DNA of 64,000 bases from Minicystis rosea (GCA_001931535.1 CP016211.1:496001-560000); one strand, 5' to 3'; numbered from the stretch's first letter, positions 33,678-43,277 are shown. Program-made: numbers and translations. Notes: a model not told the origin generated them from the letters alone.

Positions 33678-35957
33678 TTATGTTTCGACGCAACCGCCCA
33701 ACGAGCATGAAATCTCGCCGGCTGCTCCGACGATGATCATGAGCGCTGGCACGCCGTCCACCGACAACGTTCGCGTACAGTGCGCAAGAAGACTGACGTC
33801 CTCGCCACTTGGGATCGCCGGGCTGAACGGAGGATGCGAGTGCCACTCGCCGATGTAATCGACGATTCCTGCGGTCTGATAGCGAATGCGTTGAAGCGCT
33901 TCAGCGAGTCCGTCGATCCCTCGAACGAAACCGGTGGCACTTTCTTCGCTGTCGATCGGTGCGGGGAGAACGTCGACGACGAACACCCTCCTCAAGGGGT
34001 GGTCAACGTAGCCGACGATCACGCCTCCGGTCTCCACTGGAAGATGAGCGGTGCGAAGGCGCTTCAACTTTTCCGATACTCCCTCGTGGGTCACAATAGT
34101 CCATGCGCCGCATGCTTTGCGGATCGGCGACTGCACGGGAACATCGACCGAGCGAACCTCGGACGTCTCGTCGTCTGCGAGCCAAACACGGATCCGGGCA
34201 GGATCGACGGCGGAAAGAAGCCGAACCTGCCGTGCCAAGATTGACGCATGGAGCTGCACGAGTTCGTTTGAGAGGATGAGTGAGATGTCTCGGCACCCGG
34301 CGCCCACCCAGAACTCGCCCTTGTGACCTGCGAGGTGGTCGTTGCCCCAGGCGCTTGAGAGGATCGCGGAATAGTATTGGGCTTCGAGCTCATCGAGGCG
34401 CACCTCGCGGTGCCCCCCTTCCAAGAGCATCACGCTGGCCTTACCGGAAGGGGTCAAGAACACCGACACGCATCGAGGGACGTCCTCACGTCGCGACAGC
34501 TCGCGAGGAACCTCAAGCGTAGTCGTCGCATCGACGACCAAGGATGCGTTTCTCAGTTCCTCCGTGAGCGTGGTGTCCGTAGTCGTGAGGATGCTAGCTC
34601 GTATCGCAGTTGCGGTCTTACCCTCCGGCGGATAGTTTGAATCGATGGCGTTTTTGACGGCGTCGGCCTTGTAGAGGCCGATGTGGTAATCCTTCGCGAG
34701 GTGTCGGACGATGTTGTGCGGTTCAACATGATCCGGATCGACCAGCGTCCACTGCGCCCAGCCCTCGCGCGACCAAAGGTCTGCGAGAGCGCTCCCAAGC
34801 GCGCCAACACCGGCAAGAATCCGCTTGTGGTCGGCGCTCTCTTCGGGAACTGCCGACGCGCCTCGAGCGAATCTCTTCGTAACCGAATTCCTCACGGCCA
34901 CCGGGAGCGCTGGAATACTTTGCCAGCCCGCCGCGGGCGCGAGCTCCGCCCCGCCGCCAATAATCGGTACTGCATAGTATCTTTCCGGCGATGCTCCCTT
35001 ATGGATGGCACCGATGTCGACCCCGAGCTTCCATAGCTCACAGGGGAGCTTGAAGGCACGAACATCAACTCGTTCGATGTTACCTCCCTCGTGGCGCTTC
35101 GTAGGAACGGACACCAGGAGTAAACATGCCTGGCCCGGAACATGCGAGACACCGGAGCTCCCGACGAGTCTTACGATCTCGGCTCGCAGTGGCTCGTAAA
35201 GGGCTGAGCCGCGGGCCACAAGACGGTCCGAGAGCTCGCCCAATGTGGCAGGGAAAGACTCCATATTGCCATGAACCACCGCATCTACGGCGACGCTGAT
35301 CGCCACGGTCTGTTTTACGGCGTGCCGATCCGCCGCAGCGCGCGGCACGACGAGCGATCGGAACGTGCACCGCTTCTCGTCTTGTTGAACCTGAGCGAGC
35401 ACCAGAACGTGGTCTGGGATGTTGAGGCGGTCTTCCCACTCCGGTGGCAAGACGACTTCGATTGGAGACTCAAAGTACATCGCCTCGACAGGCTGACCGG
35501 CACGGTGCAACGTTCCTCTCGACGTGCCGGTCAGCCAGACGAGGACCCGCTGTAGGAAACGCTCAGCGGTCCATGTTCGCCTCACATGCGCCCACGGCTC
35601 GAAGTACAGGCAGAGTGACGCCGGTTCGCCCTGAGGGACATGATTCAGGTGCATCACCGTCGGAAACGATTTCCTGAGGGCGCGAACTTGTGGCGCTTGC
35701 GACGGATCCCGCGGCAGCACAAGCGCGAGGCGCTCGCGGACCATCACCTTCGCGTTTCTTGTCGGCACCTGATCGTTCACGCAATCGACGACGAGAACGT
35801 CGCAAGCGCCGACATCCTTGGATTCCCAAATTCGCCTCTCGACGAACGTGAACGCTCGGTTTGATCGGCAAGCGATGAGAACCGCCTGCGCGGTTTCTGA
35901 AGGCGCGGCACTGGCCTCCTCCGCGGGAAGGTCTTCGCCGAACTCGATGTACTCCAT
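33678..35957 (-). CDS. E2-E1-JAB triple-domain ubiquitin-like conjugation protein
   Basis: 759 residues. Residues 20-150 look like a bacterial E2 (PTVMHLNHVPQGEPASLC with candidate Cys116, then a Trp-rich helix). Residues about 375-560 are a ThiF/E1 adenylating domain: AGVGALGS at 382-389, VDPDHVEPHNIVRH, and a candidate Cys in VGAGCRD (555). Residues 640-745 are a JAB/Mov34 isopeptidase with a complete JAMM motif: Glu642, HSH at 706-708, Ser717, Asp720. Such fusions are known from surveys of prokaryotic ubiquitin-like systems and relate to the Cap2/Cap3 enzymes of type II CBASS and to BIL systems. No ubiquitin-like protein, cyclase or effector of CBASS is adjacent; partners are two MBL proteins. 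Confidence 0.85.
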   Translation of the reverse strand: MEYIEFGEDLPAEEASAAPSETAQAVLIACRSNRAFTFVERRIWESKDVGACDVLVVDCVNDQVPTRNAKVMVRERLALVLPRDPSQAPQVRALRKSFPTVMHLNHVPQGEPASLCLYFEPWAHVRRTWTAERFLQRVLVWLTGTSRGTLHRAGQPVEAMYFESPIEVVLPPEWEDRLNIPDHVLVLAQVQQDEKRCTFRSLVVPRAAADRHAVKQTVAISVAVDAVVHGNMESFPATLGELSDRLVARGSALYEPLRAEIVRLVGSSGVSHVPGQACLLLVSVPTKRHEGGNIERVDVRAFKLPCELWKLGVDIGAIHKGASPERYYAVPIIGGGAELAPAAGWQSIPALPVAVRNSVTKRFARGASAVPEESADHKRILAGVGALGSALADLWSREGWAQWTLVDPDHVEPHNIVRHLAKDYHIGLYKADAVKNAIDSNYPPEGKTATAIRASILTTTDTTLTEELRNASLVVDATTTLEVPRELSRREDVPRCVSVFLTPSGKASVMLLEGGHREVRLDELEAQYYSAILSSAWGNDHLAGHKGEFWVGAGCRDISLILSNELVQLHASILARQVRLLSAVDPARIRVWLADDETSEVRSVDVPVQSPIRKACGAWTIVTHEGVSEKLKRLRTAHLPVETGGVIVGYVDHPLRRVFVVDVLPAPIDSEESATGFVRGIDGLAEALQRIRYQTAGIVDYIGEWHSHPPFSPAIPSGEDVSLLAHCTRTLSVDGVPALMIIVGAAGEISCSLGGCVET

Positions 35958-35960
35958 AAT

Positions 35961-37097
35961 TCAGCCTGCCCGTGGAGCCGGCGACGAGACGAGGATGGCC
36001 GGCGCAGACAGGATCTTCCTCTCCCGTGTAATACCGCTGGGGTCGATGTTGAAGACGATCGGCTCAGGGCGTGACGTGGAAGGCTCCTCCATCGTCACCA
36101 AGAATTGCGCGCCCGCGATCTCGGTCAGGTGTCGCTCGTAGCACTTGCGCGCTTGCACATGCGGAGGCTGCACCTTTTCCCGGGCCGCGTCGTTGTCCTC
36201 GAGCGGATTGCTCGAACTGATGATGTACGCGCCCTGCCGCCCGGCAAGGAGCAGATCCCGCACCAGCGGCTTCGGCGTCGTCTCGCGCTCCCCCTTCTCG
36301 TCGCTCAGGGCAAGGTAGCTACAATGATGCGGGATATTGTAGAGGTCCCACTCAAGTCGGTCATCATTGTCATGGGCCCGCGTCGCCTCGACGATGTCTT
36401 CGAGCACTTCCCACTCGGAATCGCCCACGGCGAGGAAGTCGAACGTCTGCGTGCCTGCTTGGAACCGAATGTTGAAGATCAGCGCGCACGAGTTGCGCAT
36501 ATCGTCGCCGGCTCCATCGACGTGCTTGATGAATGGAGAGTGGCAGAAGAACTCGATGCCATCGGCGCCGAGATCGAAACCAGGCACGAGCTCCCCGGCA
36601 TCGGTGATGAGGTGCCGCCTCGACTCGAAAGGGATGTCGTTCTCGTCAAACCATGACTTGAGCTTCTCCGGCTTCGAGAATACGCGAATGCCGCTGCCTT
36701 CACGAAGTCGATGACGGGCTTCCTGGCGCCAGATGATGAACTCATCGGCGCGGCTTTCGTGGGTACCCTCCTCGAGCACCATCGCCGCGGGCACCCAAAG
36801 CTCCGGAATCGGGACGCGGTTACCTCCTTGGTACTTCTTCGCGTGCCGCAATTCGAAGAAGTCGGTGCTGCCGCAGATGTGGTCACTGTCACCGTGCGTA
36901 AATGCGACGACGTCGAACGAGTTCTTGTCGGCATCGCGTAACTCCTTTCGTAGCCGGGCCTTCAGGTTGATCTCGGGCCCTTCATCGTTCTCGGCCTTGG
37001 TCAGATGGCGATAGTCGAGAAGAATGCGCTTCCCGTTCTCAAGGATGATCTGGCTCGTGTCGCCGTTGCCGACTGGGTAGAAGATGACTTGGTGCAT
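35961..37097 (-). CDS. MBL-fold hydrolase in operon with the E2-E1-JAB gene
   Basis: 378 residues, starting MHQVIFYPVGNGDTSQIILE. The metallo-beta-lactamase motif THGDSDH lies at 67-73, followed by further ligands in the region YNIPHHCSYLAL. It differs from the MBL at 32229 in length and sequence. Its stop is three bases before the E2-E1-JAB ATG, so the two are one operon. A role in processing nucleic acid or cleaving a conjugated substrate is possible; the family alone does not say. The TTG at 37127 is open but the ATG gives the usual family start. Confidence 0.85.
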   Translation of the reverse strand: MHQVIFYPVGNGDTSQIILENGKRILLDYRHLTKAENDEGPEINLKARLRKELRDADKNSFDVVAFTHGDSDHICGSTDFFELRHAKKYQGGNRVPIPELWVPAAMVLEEGTHESRADEFIIWRQEARHRLREGSGIRVFSKPEKLKSWFDENDIPFESRRHLITDAGELVPGFDLGADGIEFFCHSPFIKHVDGAGDDMRNSCALIFNIRFQAGTQTFDFLAVGDSEWEVLEDIVEATRAHDNDDRLEWDLYNIPHHCSYLALSDEKGERETTPKPLVRDLLLAGRQGAYIISSSNPLEDNDAAREKVQPPHVQARKCYERHLTEIAGAQFLVTMEEPSTSRPEPIVFNIDPSGITRERKILSAPAILVSSPAPRAG

Positions 37098-37110
37098 ACG
37101 TCCTCGATCG

Positions 37111-37126
37111 TCAGGGCGTCGTGCCA
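37111..37126 (-). promoter_or_regulatory. weak -24/-12-like element before the MBL/E2-E1-JAB operon
   Basis: Minus strand TGGCAC, 7 bases, TGA, about 14 bases before the ATG at 37097. It recalls the elements at 2929 and 57003 but its spacer is one base longer, which would place the -12 pair out of register. Recorded because of position; could be chance. Confidence 0.2.
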
Positions 37127-37455
37127 ATCGCCTGCAGTCTCGTAACGAGATTCGCCCGCGCGGCCTCGCGAAATCTGCGTCGTCGATGCCGAACGGCTGA
37201 CGGTAGTGGGGGGAGAGCTCGAAACGGTGCTTGTGTCATGTCGATGGAACGGGCGGCAATCGCTCGGGCCCTTGCGCGCACAGGCATCTCGACGACGAGC
37301 CTCGCAGGGGCGACGGGCCTGATGAACTCAATCCCATTGACGGTGCGCGAAGCTAGCACCGAGCGGACGGGCTGCCCAGGACATTTCGCTCCCATATGTT
37401 CAGTGTGTTGCTGGAACGATTTGCTGTCCAGGCGCTCAGTGTGTGATGGGCGATC

Positions 37456-37593
37456 ATGATCAAGGTCGGAGGCTTCCGCCGCACTCGCTTCAAAGGCACC
37501 CAGAAAACGCAGCTGGCGGCGTACCTCGTAGGCGCAGCCTACAACCTCTTGCGCATGGCGAAGCTGCTGAGCGCCCGAGAGGTGACGGCGTGA
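37456..37593 (+). pseudogene. IS5-superfamily-like transposase C-terminal remnant
   Basis: A 45-codon frame from ATG 37456 reads MIKVGGFRRTRFKGTQKTQL, continuing AAYLVGAAYNLLRMAKLL to the TGA at 37591. G-x-R-R-T-x...L-A-x-(Y/F)-L-V-x-A-A-Y-N-L-x-R-M is the standard C-terminus of IS5/IS1182-type transposases. The catalytic DDE part is absent, so this is a scar of an old insertion at the edge of the ubiquitin-like island. The 330 bases to its left (37127-37455) hold nothing convincing; a 42-codon leftward frame ending at 37111 is possible but unsupported. Confidence 0.65.
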
Positions 37594-37699
37594 GCCCCTC
37601 CCTGAGGGTGGCGCGCGCCAGCGCGCGGACGGGGGGTGGGCAGTTCCGTCCCTCGTCGTCCACGACCCACCTAAGCCGTCTGGCCGCGCGCGATCGATT

Positions 37700-38010
37700 T
37701 GAGCCCGGCCGTCACCGTCCGAACAGCGAGTTGCTCACCACCCTGTTCGTGGGCGATGGCTCGGGCTGGATGGCCAAGCCGGTCGCGTCGGTGGCGATGC
37801 AGAAGGCGGTGGTGAAGGCTTCCTTGCGCATGGCCAGCACGACCGCGCCCGCGGTCATCCCCGCATCCTCGGCCCACCGGCTCATGGTGCCGCGAGCGAG
37901 CTCGATGTCCTCGCGCAGGAAGCGACGGTGCCGCGAGGCTATGCGGCAGCGCCTCGGGTGGCAGCCTGCGCCGGCCCTTCGGCTTGGCGTTGGGCCTACC
38001 GGCTGGGCTC
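37700..38010 (-). pseudogene. IS66-type transposase (TnpC) remnant, inverted relative to the one at 31860
   Basis: Leftward reading gives RPNAKPKGRRRLPPEALPHS in one frame (about 37920-38003), then in another frame FLREDIELARGTMSRWAEDA, followed by CIATDATGLAIQPEP (about 37700-37925). R-G-T-M-x-R-W and T-D-A-T-G-(I/L)-x-(V/I)-Q-P are hallmarks of the IS66 catalytic region. Frame change and missing ends show decay. Together with the plus-strand fragment it brackets the MBL/E2-E1-JAB island in inverted orientation. Confidence 0.65.
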
Positions 38011-38102
38011 GATGAGCCGTCGGATGAACCCCGCGATCGTTTCCGCGCGCGTAAATCCTGGCTTAGGATGCCCGCGACCGTCGCCGACGAGGCAGCCCGA
38101 TC

Positions 38103-41100
38103 GTGCACATCTTTCCCGAGCACTTCACCTTCAGCCGCGATCACCAGACGTGGAGCGGACCAAGGGCGAGATCGTTCACCCGACGGGAGGACGCCTTCCA
38201 GCAGCTTGTGGGGGACCTGCTGCGTGAGGAAGCTGGGCTTCAGGTCACCGTTGCACCCACCGAGGGCAGGGATGGTGGCATCGACGCGTACCTGGCGTGC
38301 GACGCGCCGCACGAGCTGTTCCTCGCGCCGCTGGGGGGCCCGATCGTCATCGAGTGCAAAGACAACGATGACGCCAGAGCCAACGTCGCGACGAACGTCC
38401 TCCGCGAGTGGCAGAAGGTTCAGGCGAAGCTCGAGCGGCAGGCGGAGGGGGGGTGGCAAGACCTGTACGCCCCGTGGTCGCAGGCGCGCAGCTACGTGTT
38501 CGTCACGAGTGCGGCGCTCTCGAGTGCGGCAGCGCGCGAGCGACTGAAGGCCGCCATCGAGGCGTTCTTCGCCGAGCTACGCCGACGAGGGAGATCGCTT
38601 GTCGAGCGCGCTGTCGTCGTGGATTGGTTCGATCTGCGCTCGATCCTCGGTCGCCATCTGCGGATCGCGGATCTCTGGCTAGGGGCGACACTTGGCTCGT
38701 TGGTTCCCCACCCGCAGCGGTTGGCCCAGATCAAGGGCTTCGAGCGCTACCTCGTAGACATCCCGTTTGTCGAACCGCCGAGCTCCGATCCTGCTCACCC
38801 CGTGGCGCTCCTGCGGCGCACGCTGGAGCGCGCCAATGTGGATGGCGCGCTCTTGCTCGTGGGCGCGGGGGGAGCTGGAAAGACGCGACGGCTGTTCGAG
38901 GTCGCCAGGCTGGCGGACCTAGCGGGATGGCGCGTCCTCCATCACGGCGACGCTCCCGCGCGCGCCGACGAGATCGCTGCCGAAGTCTTCATGGGGAGGA
39001 CGAACACGCTGGTGCTTTGCGACTACGTCGATCGCTTGCAGCTCGATATCGCCTCGATCCGGAGCAGGCTATTGCCGGAGGCGGCGCGCCGCGACATGCG
39101 AGTCGCGTTCCTGGGTGTCGCGCGATCGAGCCATGCCGTTCGCGGTGATCCGAAGCACGAGCATTTCTTCGAAGTCATCGAACTGCGCACCGGCGCCGAC
39201 TACGCCACGCGGGTGCGCACCGCGCTGCGAAATCGGCTCGCTCCTCGCGCCGTCGAGATCCTGGGGAGCGAGAGCGTCGATGCGCAGACGGGAGATCGCC
39301 CTATCATCGCGGCCTTCATCCTGCTCGAGCTGGAGCGACTCGCGGTCGAGAACCGGCTCCGCGAGGTGGTTGCGCGCGGGGTTCGGAGTGGCGACCTCGT
39401 GGGGTGGCTGCGCCGTCGCCTGCACGAAGACGGCCTTCGTGCGCTGCCTCCGGCGCGGCCCATCGATCTTGAGGAGATCGATCCGCTGCTCGTGGCCACG
39501 GCGGCCGTCATGTGCTCGATTCCGGCAGCGGAGACGGAGGTGCGCGAGATCGCACAGGGCGCGCTTTCGCGCTGTGTGGTTGGTTCCGACCGCGCTCCCC
39601 TGGAGCACCGCACGCGCGATCTAGTCGCGAAGCTGCGAGCATTCGGCTGGCTCGAAGAGGATGACGGCGAGCTCGCGGCTCCACACGACGCGGTTGCGGA
39701 CGAGATCATCGGCAGGGTGCTGCGTGACCCGCACGATCAGGTACGCGCCCACCTCCTCAACGTCCTATTGGAACCGAGCTTCGGCTCGGCGGCACTGCTG
39801 GTCCGGACCGTGGTCGCGCTCGACCGCTTGCTCAGCGCTGATGGGCAGTTCGAGCGTGAGCTTAAGGTGCAGGTCACCCGGTCGATGAAGGGCGCAGCGC
39901 AGTTAATCGGCGTCGCCCTTGCAGGCGCGACGTCGGACGATGCAGCGCAGGCGTTCATCGTGCTCAGCGCAGGAGATCCATGGCGGACTGTCACGCTGCG
40001 ACATTGGGACGAGATCGTCGTCCCGTGGCTGAATCGGCATGGCGCTGCCGAGGCGTCGTCCTTCGCGCTCTGGCTCCTCCTTGGACGTAACGACCTTCGT
40101 CGACCCGCCGCAGAGCAAGCGATTCGCGCCGCGATGTGCTGGGTCGCGGTGCACGTCGACATTGATGCGGCGAGCCTGGTGCTGGCCGTCCTCCTAGATC
40201 GACCGGAGCTGACCCCGCAGGACCAGGAGGATGTCACAAAAGCCGTGCTTCGATGGCGGGTGTCCAACCCAGAGTCGACCGTTGTGGGGACGCTCCTGGG
40301 AGCGCTCCTCAAGTGTCCAGGGCTTCCGCCGGAGACGACGGCGCTCGTCGTGCGCGAGCTCACCGCCTGGTGCCACAAGCACGGAGGTACGGAGCAAGCC
40401 GCGTTCGCGCTCGGCGCTCTCCTTGACTACCGCGTGCTCGATAGGGCTCTTGCGGCGCGGGTGCTCGCGTGGGCGGTCGACTGGGTGAACCGTTATGGTT
40501 TGATGATAACCGCGGTATTCGTCCTGCCTTCCATGCTCCACAGTGACGACATCGATGAGGCGCTGAGAGCATCACTTGTGCGCGCGGGGCTCGCGTGGTG
40601 TCGCGATAATGGCACCATCCTGCATGCCCCCCTCCTCTATGCAGCTTTGTTGCGGCGGCTCTTCGCGTCCGACGACGAGATCGAGGCACTGGATCACGCA
40701 TGGCGTTGGTTCGAAGTGTGGCAGTCGCGCGTCGAGGGCGTGCACGGGATGCTGGTCCTCCTTCGCCACGCGAACCTCATGCCGGAGCGCGTGCAGGCGC
40801 TTGCTCGCAGCGGCATGGCATGGATCCGTGCGTTCGGTGATCACCCTGCCGTGCCCGTCGTGCTCACAGGTTTGCTGAGGCGGCGAGATCTGGACGCGAT
40901 GACGGCGACTGATGTCGAGGAACTCGCGCTGCGCTGGCTCGAGCACGGCGCTCACGCGGAAGATGTTCTTGTCGTTACCGTGCTACTCGAACGTTCTGCG
41001 CAACCACAGGATCGATACGCGCCGCTGGTTCAGCGTGCCATCGTTTGGGCGCGCATCCATGATGAACACGAACGGTTTGGTGAGGTTGCAGGAACCGTCC

Positions 41101-42500
41101 TGGCCCGAGCAGGCCTCGACACCGCGGGGCTTGTCGACATCGCTGAGAAGGGATTGATTTGGGTCAAGCAGCGCGGAGCTCTGGAGGTCGCACAAATCGT
41201 CGGGGCCACGGTCGGACGCGCCGACCTTACGCCGGAGATTAGAGAGCAAGCCCTGGATAACGCGGTTCGATGGGCTCGCGCCAATCCGCTCCTCCGCGAG
41301 GCGTTCATCGTACTACAGCACCTGCTCGGGCGAACGGACATGCGTTCCGAACTCGCGAGGGAGATGCGCCGCGTTGGCTTGCTTTGGCTCGACAAGCACG
41401 GTCATCAGCCGGAGGCCGTCTTCGTGCTCCAGCACCTCGTGGGATCGACCGTGCCGGACGCGAGCATTGCCCGGCGCGCTCGGCTGCTCTCGCTGCGCTG
41501 GCTCGGATCGCATGGGAGCAGCGTCGACGCGATCTACCTCTACCAACACTTGCTACAGCAGCGACAACGGAAAGATGCCACGAGGATCCTGGAGGTGTCG
41601 GTTCAGGTGTGGCTCGAAGCTCACGCGACGCGCCTCGAGGCCGTCCACGTTCTCATCTGCCTTTTGTTGCGGCGCGGGCCCAAGGCCAGCAGTGGGGACT
41701 TCGCCATAGCTTTGTCGTGGCTGGCGGTACATGGCCTCGCCGCTGTTGCGGGGGCTGTTCTCGAAGCGCTGATCCGTAGGGAAGACCTCGACGACTTGAC
41801 CTTGGCCACCGTTCTAGCCCAGGCGTGCGCGTGGATTCGTGTACACGGTCTGGAGCGGCACGCATCGGGTTTGCTCCTAGCCGCCCTCCGCGACCAGCGC
41901 ATACCAGATGACGACCTGCGGGACTTCGTCGCTCGGGCGTTCGCATGGCTCGATGTGAACGGCGATGAGCCCGAGGCGAGTCTCGTCATCTTCGACGGAC
42001 TGTGCAAGGTGCGGGGAGGCGTGGACAGAACGCAGCACCTCGAGTTCGCGGTTGCGAGGTGGTTCGCGGCGGCCCATGAGGACGTTTCTCAGCATCCTCT
42101 CTTCGCCTGGTTCTTCTCCACGGAGCAAATTGGCGATAGCGATGATAACGCGACCGAGCTAGTGGAGGCCATCGAGGCGCACGTGGTCGAGCACATGGAT
42201 GGTGAGAGTGCGGCACTGCTCGGGGCTAGTGTCCTTCCCGCGCTCCTCCCGCTCGCGAGTCGCGCGGGACGGCCGGAGCTCCAGGCGAGCGCGATCGAGC
42301 GCGCGGTGCAGCGCCTCGGCGACGAACGTGTCCCCGCCGATCTGCGCGACCAGATCGCCGAGCGTGCCTATCGCCTCTTGGACGCGGGGGCGTGGCGGAC
42401 GAAGCGCGGAGGAGAACAGGTCCTGGCGAGGCTCGGTCTGCGGCGAGCGGGGCCGAGGTCGCGAAAGGACAAGGGCCGCACGGAACGCCGACGCTCCTGA
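38103..42500 (+). CDS. Avs-like STAND NTPase with N-terminal Mrr-like nuclease and long repeat array
   Basis: 1465 residues from a GTG. Residues 25-90 show a PD-(D/E)xK nuclease core: EDAFQQLVGDLLREEAGL, GGIDAYL with Asp61, IVIECKD with Glu84 and Lys86. A STAND/P-loop NTPase follows with Walker A GAGGAGKT at 254-261 and Walker B TLVLCDYVD near 303-310. From about residue 650 to 1340 the chain is built of 37-38-residue repeats with a W-(L/I/V)-x2-(H/N)-G start (WLDKHGHQPEAVFVLQHL, WLGSHGSSVDAIYLYQHL), presumably a solenoid that recognises a trigger. Nuclease-STAND-repeat order is that of antiviral Avs proteins, which bind phage proteins and then cut DNA. Family assignment beyond this is open. 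Confidence 0.8.
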   Translation: MHIFPEHFTFSRDHQTWSGPRARSFTRREDAFQQLVGDLLREEAGLQVTVAPTEGRDGGIDAYLACDAPHELFLAPLGGPIVIECKDNDDARANVATNVLREWQKVQAKLERQAEGGWQDLYAPWSQARSYVFVTSAALSSAAARERLKAAIEAFFAELRRRGRSLVERAVVVDWFDLRSILGRHLRIADLWLGATLGSLVPHPQRLAQIKGFERYLVDIPFVEPPSSDPAHPVALLRRTLERANVDGALLLVGAGGAGKTRRLFEVARLADLAGWRVLHHGDAPARADEIAAEVFMGRTNTLVLCDYVDRLQLDIASIRSRLLPEAARRDMRVAFLGVARSSHAVRGDPKHEHFFEVIELRTGADYATRVRTALRNRLAPRAVEILGSESVDAQTGDRPIIAAFILLELERLAVENRLREVVARGVRSGDLVGWLRRRLHEDGLRALPPARPIDLEEIDPLLVATAAVMCSIPAAETEVREIAQGALSRCVVGSDRAPLEHRTRDLVAKLRAFGWLEEDDGELAAPHDAVADEIIGRVLRDPHDQVRAHLLNVLLEPSFGSAALLVRTVVALDRLLSADGQFERELKVQVTRSMKGAAQLIGVALAGATSDDAAQAFIVLSAGDPWRTVTLRHWDEIVVPWLNRHGAAEASSFALWLLLGRNDLRRPAAEQAIRAAMCWVAVHVDIDAASLVLAVLLDRPELTPQDQEDVTKAVLRWRVSNPESTVVGTLLGALLKCPGLPPETTALVVRELTAWCHKHGGTEQAAFALGALLDYRVLDRALAARVLAWAVDWVNRYGLMITAVFVLPSMLHSDDIDEALRASLVRAGLAWCRDNGTILHAPLLYAALLRRLFASDDEIEALDHAWRWFEVWQSRVEGVHGMLVLLRHANLMPERVQALARSGMAWIRAFGDHPAVPVVLTGLLRRRDLDAMTATDVEELALRWLEHGAHAEDVLVVTVLLERSAQPQDRYAPLVQRAIVWARIHDEHERFGEVAGTVLARAGLDTAGLVDIAEKGLIWVKQRGALEVAQIVGATVGRADLTPEIREQALDNAVRWARANPLLREAFIVLQHLLGRTDMRSELAREMRRVGLLWLDKHGHQPEAVFVLQHLVGSTVPDASIARRARLLSLRWLGSHGSSVDAIYLYQHLLQQRQRKDATRILEVSVQVWLEAHATRLEAVHVLICLLLRRGPKASSGDFAIALSWLAVHGLAAVAGAVLEALIRREDLDDLTLATVLAQACAWIRVHGLERHASGLLLAALRDQRIPDDDLRDFVARAFAWLDVNGDEPEASLVIFDGLCKVRGGVDRTQHLEFAVARWFAAAHEDVSQHPLFAWFFSTEQIGDSDDNATELVEAIEAHVVEHMDGESAALLGASVLPALLPLASRAGRPELQASAIERAVQRLGDERVPADLRDQIAERAYRLLDAGAWRTKRGGEQVLARLGLRRAGPRSRKDKGRTERRRS

Positions 42501-42832
42501 CAACCCACGCCGGGTGGACGGGAGGACCGGCGCGAGGTGGCGGACACCACCGCCGTTGCTAAATCGTTGCCACGGCGGGAGTGCCGCAATCGATCGTAGT
42601 TTTCGGGCGCCGAGATCTCGGCTCGGGCCTGTTCGGCGACGAGATGTGACCGGGCGAGAGTCAGCTCGTGAGCTTCGCCGTCGCCGCTCGTGGATGCCGA
42701 AGGCTCCTGTCGGGCCTCGGTGATTTTCGTGCTCAGCGTCGTCGAGGTGCTCCGAGAAGTGGCCTGTTGTGATGTGGCGTGGCGATCGCGGCGTACGCTC
42801 TCGGCCGCCCGGGAACGACGTCGCGTATTGCG
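42501..42832. other. intergenic region left of the IS66 element
   Basis: No supported gene. If the IS66 element is excised, a leftward frame joins across the site (RIALGCLDLSPRTRPEIW on the right side, GREERTPRSPRHI-like on the left side), but its composition is R/S/P-rich and it overlaps the end of the STAND gene, so I do not call it. Confidence 0.4.
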
Positions 42833-42914
42833 TGCTCGTCGTAATACCCCGCGCCGCCCCGTCGTGACGTAGCCCTCGATTGCCCATCTCCTCGCGCGTG
42901 CGCGTGAGGAGGCG

Positions 42915-43277
42915 ATGATGACGAAGACGGTTGAGGAGATTCGGGCTGCGCTGGTGCGGAGCGATGTCGGGTTCGGCCGACCTTATTCGGAGGCCACGCG
43001 ACAAGCGGTGCTCGAGCTCGTCGAGCAGCGGTGTCGCGAAGGCGTCGGGCTGTCGAGGGTCGCCAAAGAGCTCGGCGTGAGTGCAACCACGCTGCGCAAG
43101 TGGAGACAAAACGAGAGAGGCACGCCCGCGCCGCGCGCCGCTGCGACGTTCCGCGCGGTCGAGGTGGTCGCGAGGCCGGTGGTCGCGTCGTCGCTCGTCG
43201 TGCATGGCCCTGCGGGGCTCAGGATCGAGGGCGCCACGATGGCGGACATCGCCGAGCTTGTGCGGAGGCTCGCGTGA
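42915..43277 (+). CDS. tnpA: IS66 accessory protein TnpA
   Basis: 120 residues. A helix-turn-helix of the IS3/IS66 OrfA type is evident (YSEATRQAVLELVEQRCREG, then LSRVAKELGVSATTLRKW). The last 40 residues are the usual variable tail. Its stop overlaps the GTG of tnpB (GTGA), the standard IS66 organisation. It acts with TnpB and TnpC in transposition. Confidence 0.9.
   Translation: MMTKTVEEIRAALVRSDVGFGRPYSEATRQAVLELVEQRCREGVGLSRVAKELGVSATTLRKWRQNERGTPAPRAAATFRAVEVVARPVVASSLVVHGPAGLRIEGATMADIAELVRRLA

Noticed and set aside
33678..37097. Type II CBASS
   Set aside because: The E2/E1/JAB domains match in principle, but no CD-NTase or CBASS effector lies next to them.
37111..37395. Leftward 94-codon frame upstream of the second MBL gene
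   Set aside because: Arg-rich, no ribosome site, no recognisable feature; could be a leader peptide but not supportable.
42159..43205. Long leftward open frame across the end of the STAND gene and tnpA
   Set aside because: R/S/P/H-rich shadow composition; overlaps two well supported rightward genes; crosses the IS66 end.
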